Source: Rhynchopus euleeides (lineage: Eukaryota; Euglenozoa; Diplonemea; Diplonemida; Diplonemidae). Taken from it: 64,000 nucleotides of DNA. Below the pieces are notes generated by a model. The model saw only the letters and a program-made list of their open reading frames with translations, had not been told where the DNA came from and ran no database searches. The position numbers and the translations under genes were made by a program. The stretch lies in NCBI GenBank assembly GCA_963210315.1, contig OY723261.1:1116001-1180000 (forward strand). The letters run 5' to 3'. Shown here one piece after another: positions 59,788-64,000 of the stretch (position 1 is its first letter; the number at the start of each line of letters is the position of its first letter).

Positions 59788-61373
59788 CTGCTGGTGGGGG
59801 TGGCTCTCTCCCTCCGGTTCCCTTTGAACCGTACCCCAACGGGCGGGGTGCCCGAGTTCCTTCATCTGGACCGAGGCAGTGGTGCCTTTCTTTGAGCTCA
59901 CTCTGGGCTGCTCTCTCCGGCTGTTCTCACACTGTTCGAACACAGCACAATCTCCGCCCCCCCACCTTTCCTACTCTTTACCCCCCCCACCTTTGCATCG
60001 GCCTGGCTCAAAAGGCCAGAGGCAATTCAATGCATGAGGCAGTCAGGGGCCTTGCGCCACTCCAGTCTTTTCTCGCTTTATTCCTTCAATGCGGGTCAAG
60101 CCTAAGCAAACCTGTGAAATCCGAGACCCCTCTCTTGCACCTGCTTTGCTGGTGGCACAGAGGTGCGAGTTCGAGGGACACTGTTTCAGGGAGGAGATGG
60201 GGTCGGGTCGAGCAGCAGAGATGGCAAATAGAAGCATCTTGCAGGGATCGGCTTCATGTTGGGTCATGTGGGGGTGTACGTGTTCGGGGGGGGGGGGCGG
60301 GGGAGGTGAGCGGAGTGGATAGGCGGTTATCGCTGTGTCTGCCTCTCCCCCCACTGCACTTCAGCAACACCGCCCTGAAGGGCCAATCCTCACACCATCT
60401 CTTGGAAGCGACCTGTATGTATGAGTAGTGGAAGTAGGTTAGGTGCGCCGCTCTCTTGAACCTTCCCCTTTACTACGTTACTACCCGTGTCAGGCACGGG
60501 GATGATCTCTCTATGTCTGCAACCGCATCATGTCGAAGTAGGAAAAAACAGAAGACTGTCTTTCCCTGGAGGGATTTCGCTGCCGAAAAGTGAGAAAATG
60601 TGGGCCGTCACACAACACTGCCTGTGAGGTGGCACAGTTTGGCACGCAGTGGCACAGAGAAGGTTCTACAACCCCCCTGTGTGTGTTTTTTTTGATCCGG
60701 TTTTTCCGTTAGAGTTGTAGACGTGCAGAAAAGTTGCTGCCGAGAGTTTTGTAGCGCAAAACAAAGAAACAACACAAATCCCGCAAAACCCCACTGGCCT
60801 CGCTTTGCGTCCTTTGCGCTGAAGTGATCCTGAGTTTTTATATGTGATGTGTGTCTGGTCAGGTCTCAGAAAATATCACTATCCGCTCTGTTCTGTGGGC
60901 TTCCGGGGCTGGGGGGGGGGGTGGGTGGGTGGGGGTGTGAGTGGCCGCACCAGAGGGGTTTTGGAGTGAGGTGTGCTCGTGCTTTTTTTTTTGCGATTGC
61001 TTATCTGGTACAATGGTGAGAGTTGAAAAGCCTAGCCCCACACAGACGGCCTGCCAATCTGCCCTCCTTCGTAGGGTGGCTGGGCTGTGTCTCACTCGCT
61101 CAGCAATGCCTGCCTCTTTCCTCCAAAATTATCTTCCGCCGTGTTTTTACTCAACTCACGCCCGAGATCAGCAGGTTCGGTCACCTCGCCTCTCAAGGTG
61201 CGGTGCCAACACGCCAGAAATCATAGAGGCTCGGTTCTCACGTTGTGCTCTCTCGGGGACGCTGCGCGTTATGCCAGTTCGCTAGCCCAAACTCTACAAT
61301 ATGCCAGAAATCGTGATTTGGCGAACTCTCCCACCGTGAAACGGAGGCAAACATATCCCCACCTGTTCCCCTG
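59788..61373. other. Intergenic, 1.6 kb, no gene recognised
   Basis: G and C runs (60,285-60,302 and 60,911-60,935) and T/A-rich patches. A short hairpin, CCCGTG/CACGGG, lies at 60,484-60,500. The frames present (up to 178 codons at 59,892-60,428) look random. No RNA gene recognised. Confidence 0.5.
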
Positions 61374-62064
61374 CACGGTGGGATCTTGTAAATTTTACAT
61401 GTATAACTACAAGTATATACATGTATTATACATGTATAATACTTGCATGTCAACTATTATACATGTATAATACATGTATATGCCTGAAATATACATGTAA
61501 AATACATGTATATCAAGTAAAAATACATGTATAATACTTGCATGTCAACTATTATACATGTATCTTTACTTGATATACATGTATTTTACATGTATATTTC
61601 ATGCATTTACATGTATTTTACATGTATAATACTTGTCATGCAAGTATTATACATGTAAAATACTTGCATGACAAGTAAAATACTTGCATGCAAGTAAAAT
61701 ACATGTATTTTACTTGCATGCAAGTATTTTACTTGTCATGCAAGTATTATACATGTATTTTACTTGTCATGCAAGTATTTTACATGTATAATACTTGCAT
61801 GACAAGTATTATACATGTAAAATACATGTAAATGCATGAAATATACATGTAAAATACATGTAAATCAAGTAAAGATACATGTATAATAGTTGACATGCAA
61901 GTATTATACATGTATTTTTACTTGATATACATGTATTTTACATGTATATTTCAGGCATATACATGTATTATACATGTATAATAGTTGACATGCAAGTATT
62001 ATACATGTATAATACATGTATATACTTGTAGTTATACATGTAAAATTTACAAGATCCCACCGTG
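61374..62064. mobile_element. 691-bp AT-rich foldback (palindromic) element, copy 2
   Basis: It has the same termini (CACGGTGGGATCTTGTAAAT and its complement) and the same word-built interior as the element at 50,416-51,024, with about 80 extra bases near the centre made of more ACTTGCATG/TACATGTA words. TG flanks both ends. The arms stay almost perfectly complementary even where the two copies differ, for example CATTTAC versus CATATAC variants. This suggests arm-to-arm correction or a recent origin from a hairpin intermediate. Confidence 0.88.
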
Positions 62065-62801
62065 TGAGGATGGGGCGGGGGGGGGGGTGGTGGGGGTGAG
62101 TGAAGGTACCGACAACCCCCATCCATTACCCCGTTGTCGACACCTCTGAACCATAAATATTACCTAGAGCCCTTGCCCCCCTCCCATTGGGGAGGGGTGT
62201 CACATTCCCCTTTCCCACATTCTTCTAAAAAATCTCTTTGAGACGTCTGGGCGGGAGGTGGGTGGGGGTATTGAGGCCTGTGCTGACCGCTAACCCTCTC
62301 GCCCCCACCGGGTCGGACACCACGTGCCTTTTGAGCGAAAGGATGTCGGCTCTGTGCACCTTTCGCTTTTTGTCTATACATTACTCAGCCTCAGCCCCAC
62401 CCCACCCCACCTGGTGTGACTTGTGCCCAATGCCGAGCAGCACTGTGCCTCTCCTCGGTATATGTGTTCCGCGCCTGACTGCATGATAACTTGTACAGAA
62501 GAAGGGCGATCTGGAAACAGCCGTACTTTTCCAGGCAGGGCTGGCTGCCTCGACCCCAGCCCCCAGCCTCGTCGTCGAGTATGCGTTGTTTGAACGAGTT
62601 GAATGTTTTATCTGGCAATATGTGAGGATTTGACACACTTCTGGTTGTAGCAAAGCCAGGCGTTTCATCATAGGTTATTCGTGTGGTGAATTGACCTAAA
62701 CGTGTCTTGCTTGTCACCCCACATCCACACAAGCCACAGGGCAGGGCCTGGAGGTGCTGTCGGACGCTCGGGTTGAGCGGCACCGCACCCAGCCTGCACA
62801 G
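62065..62801. other. Upstream region of the ERO1 gene
   Basis: G-run (62,078-62,092), then mixed sequence with no coding pattern. The minus-strand frame that crosses it (62,391-63,698) is mostly the antisense of ERO1. Confidence 0.5.
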
Positions 62802-64000
62802 ATGCTGCAACAGCGTGGGTCGCGATGGCGCAGTGTGCGGGTGGTGGCTCTTGCAGCGATGCTGCTGCTGACCACATCCCCGACTGCGACTGGGTCTGGG
62901 GACCGGATGGGGTTGCTGGATGACACGAAGTGCAACATCGAGGCGATCGAGAATGCCAACAGCCTGCAGCTGTTCTCCATCCTCGACGAGCTGCTCAACA
63001 CGACCCACTTCCGCATCTTCCGTGTGGACCTGAAGGAGCCGTGCCACAGGGACAAGGCCGTGGAGCCCAAGTGTGCTGCCCCAGCCGAGGCCTTCGATCC
63101 CTTCGGTGCGCCGGCAGCGCCTGGCCCCGAGGCGCCCAAGATGTGCGATGTGTCTGCCGAGAAGCTGGACCGCAGCCTGTCGCGGCGTGAGGAGGAGAGT
63201 GCGATGGCGCGCGCAGGGGAGGCGCCGTGCTGCGACCCGGACCTGCCGGAGTTCTGGCTGGATATGTGCTCGCAGATGCTGCCCAGTGGTGAGTCTACGG
63301 AGCACATCAACCTGGTGAGGAATCCGGAGATGAACACGGGGTACAATGGGACCAGCGTGTGGCAGCGGATGTATTCGTACACAGGGGTGGACAACACTGA
63401 CCTGTCGAACAACTGCTATGAAGAACGCGTGCTGTACCGCCTGCTGTCGGGCATGCACACCTCGATTAACGTGCACATCTCGAACTCCTTCTTCCCCCCC
63501 TCGCGGAAGCGTGGGAACACGGAGTACCTGAGCAACCCCCAGAGGTTCATGGATCAGTACGCCAGCAAGCCTGAGTACATCCAGAACCTGCACTTCTCGT
63601 TTGTTGTGGTGCTGCGTGCTCTGGTGAAGGCCGCGCCCATTCTGCGCCGTGTGGCGATCGACACAGGTATGGCAGTGCATGTGGGTGATGGTGTGCATGT
63701 GCCCCGCTCTTCAGGTGACGCGGAGGAGGATGAGCGGACGAAGGTGTTGTTGCACCGCCTGCTGGATACCCCCATCCTGACCAGCTGCCGTCCCGTCTTC
63801 ACGGCCTTTGATGAGGGGCTCATGTTCCAGGAGAAGGACAAGCCTGACCTGAAGACACGCTTCAAGTGGGTTTTCAAGAATGTTTCAGCAGAGCTCGACT
63901 GCGTCACATGCCAGAAGTGCAAGTTGCACGGGAAGGTGTTTGTCCTGGGCCTCGGCACAGCATTGAAGACGCTCCTTGTCCCGGAGTCACTGCTGCTGTC
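62802..64000 (+). CDS. ERO1: ERO1-type endoplasmic reticulum thiol oxidase, 3' partial
   Basis: ERO1 is an FAD enzyme of the ER lumen that reoxidises protein disulfide isomerase with oxygen, making peroxide. Exons 62802-63666 and 63715 to the edge join in phase 1. The 48-bp intron (GTATGG...TTCAG) is a multiple of three without a stop, so the frame reads through it; removing it improves the match (DTGDAEEDERTK). Residues 1-33 form a signal peptide: RGSRWRSVR, hydrophobic VVALAAMLLL, then TATGSG. Family motifs: FRVDLKEPC, NPEMNTGYNGTSVW (FAD region), SGMHTSINVH with its histidine, and the active site CVTCQKC (C351, C354, C357) followed by GLGTALK. The part that usually carries the CxxxxC shuttle pair is divergent (PC, then KC nine residues on, then a Pro/Ala-rich stretch and MC), so the shuttle disulfide is not obvious. 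The C-terminus is beyond the window. Confidence 0.95.
   Translation, partial: MLQQRGSRWRSVRVVALAAMLLLTTSPTATGSGDRMGLLDDTKCNIEAIENANSLQLFSILDELLNTTHFRIFRVDLKEPCHRDKAVEPKCAAPAEAFDPFGAPAAPGPEAPKMCDVSAEKLDRSLSRREEESAMARAGEAPCCDPDLPEFWLDMCSQMLPSGESTEHINLVRNPEMNTGYNGTSVWQRMYSYTGVDNTDLSNNCYEERVLYRLLSGMHTSINVHISNSFFPPSRKRGNTEYLSNPQRFMDQYASKPEYIQNLHFSFVVVLRALVKAAPILRRVAIDTGMAVHVGDGVHVPRSSGDAEEDERTKVLLHRLLDTPILTSCRPVFTAFDEGLMFQEKDKPDLKTRFKWVFKNVSAELDCVTCQKCKLHGKVFVLGLGTALKTLLVPESLLL

Noticed and set aside
60484-60540. C/D-box small nucleolar RNA near a CCCGTG hairpin
   Set aside because: GATGATC resembles box C, but no box D or terminal stem is in the right place.
62391-63698. 435-codon minus-strand frame
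   Set aside because: Antisense of ERO1; no domain, and the + strand carries the CxxCxxC and FAD motifs.

Overview
This is a window of nuclear DNA from a GC-rich, intron-bearing eukaryote, most likely a protist. Four spliced protein genes on the + strand support this: a PB1-WD40 protein (9 exons), a FolD-type folate enzyme (2 exons), a six-module SH3-like protein (2 exons) and ERO1 (2 exons, running off the right edge). Ten of the eleven introns inferred from these genes start with GTATG and one with GTATAC. All end in AG, several in a C/A-rich 'cacacag' tail. TAG and TGA act as normal stops in three of the four genes. I cannot name the lineage. The splice signals loosely recall fornicate protists, but that is a weak inference.

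Layout: (1) bases 1-38,945 are one tandem array of about 232 copies of a 168-bp (56-codon) unit. On the + strand it encodes an eight-cysteine secreted-type module. The array enters from the left edge and ends at 38,945. Many unit differences are silent in the + frame, which argues that the + strand was selected as protein. Yet 25 units carry an in-frame TAG in place of a CAG, and 21 units carry a one-base deletion. (2) 39,976-43,880 encodes a Lys/Arg-rich N-terminus, a PB1 domain and a seven-bladed WD40 propeller. (3) 43.9-51.5 kb has no recognisable gene. It holds a non-autonomous hAT-like transposon with a perfect 8-bp target duplication, a smaller terminal-inverted-repeat element nested inside it, and a 609-bp AT-rich palindromic foldback. 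(4) 51,555-52,832 is FolD (methylene-THF dehydrogenase/cyclohydrolase). (5) 55.17-57.50 kb is a tandem array of four units, in alternating long and short forms, each with a TATA-like box and a highly foldable core; these may be non-coding RNA genes. (6) 57,844-59,787 encodes six SH3-like modules ending in a CaaX box. (7) 61,374-62,064 is a second AT-rich foldback. (8) 62,802 to the end is ERO1, the ER disulfide-generating oxidase.

No operon logic is expected or seen. One functional link is plausible: a secreted protein with eight cysteines per 56 residues would need heavy oxidative folding, the job of ERO1. The most unusual feature is the giant array, because it keeps its reading frame at the sequence level while carrying regularly propagated stops and frameshifts. 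The second is a set of inverted-repeat elements that share CACGGTGG ends but have unrelated interiors.
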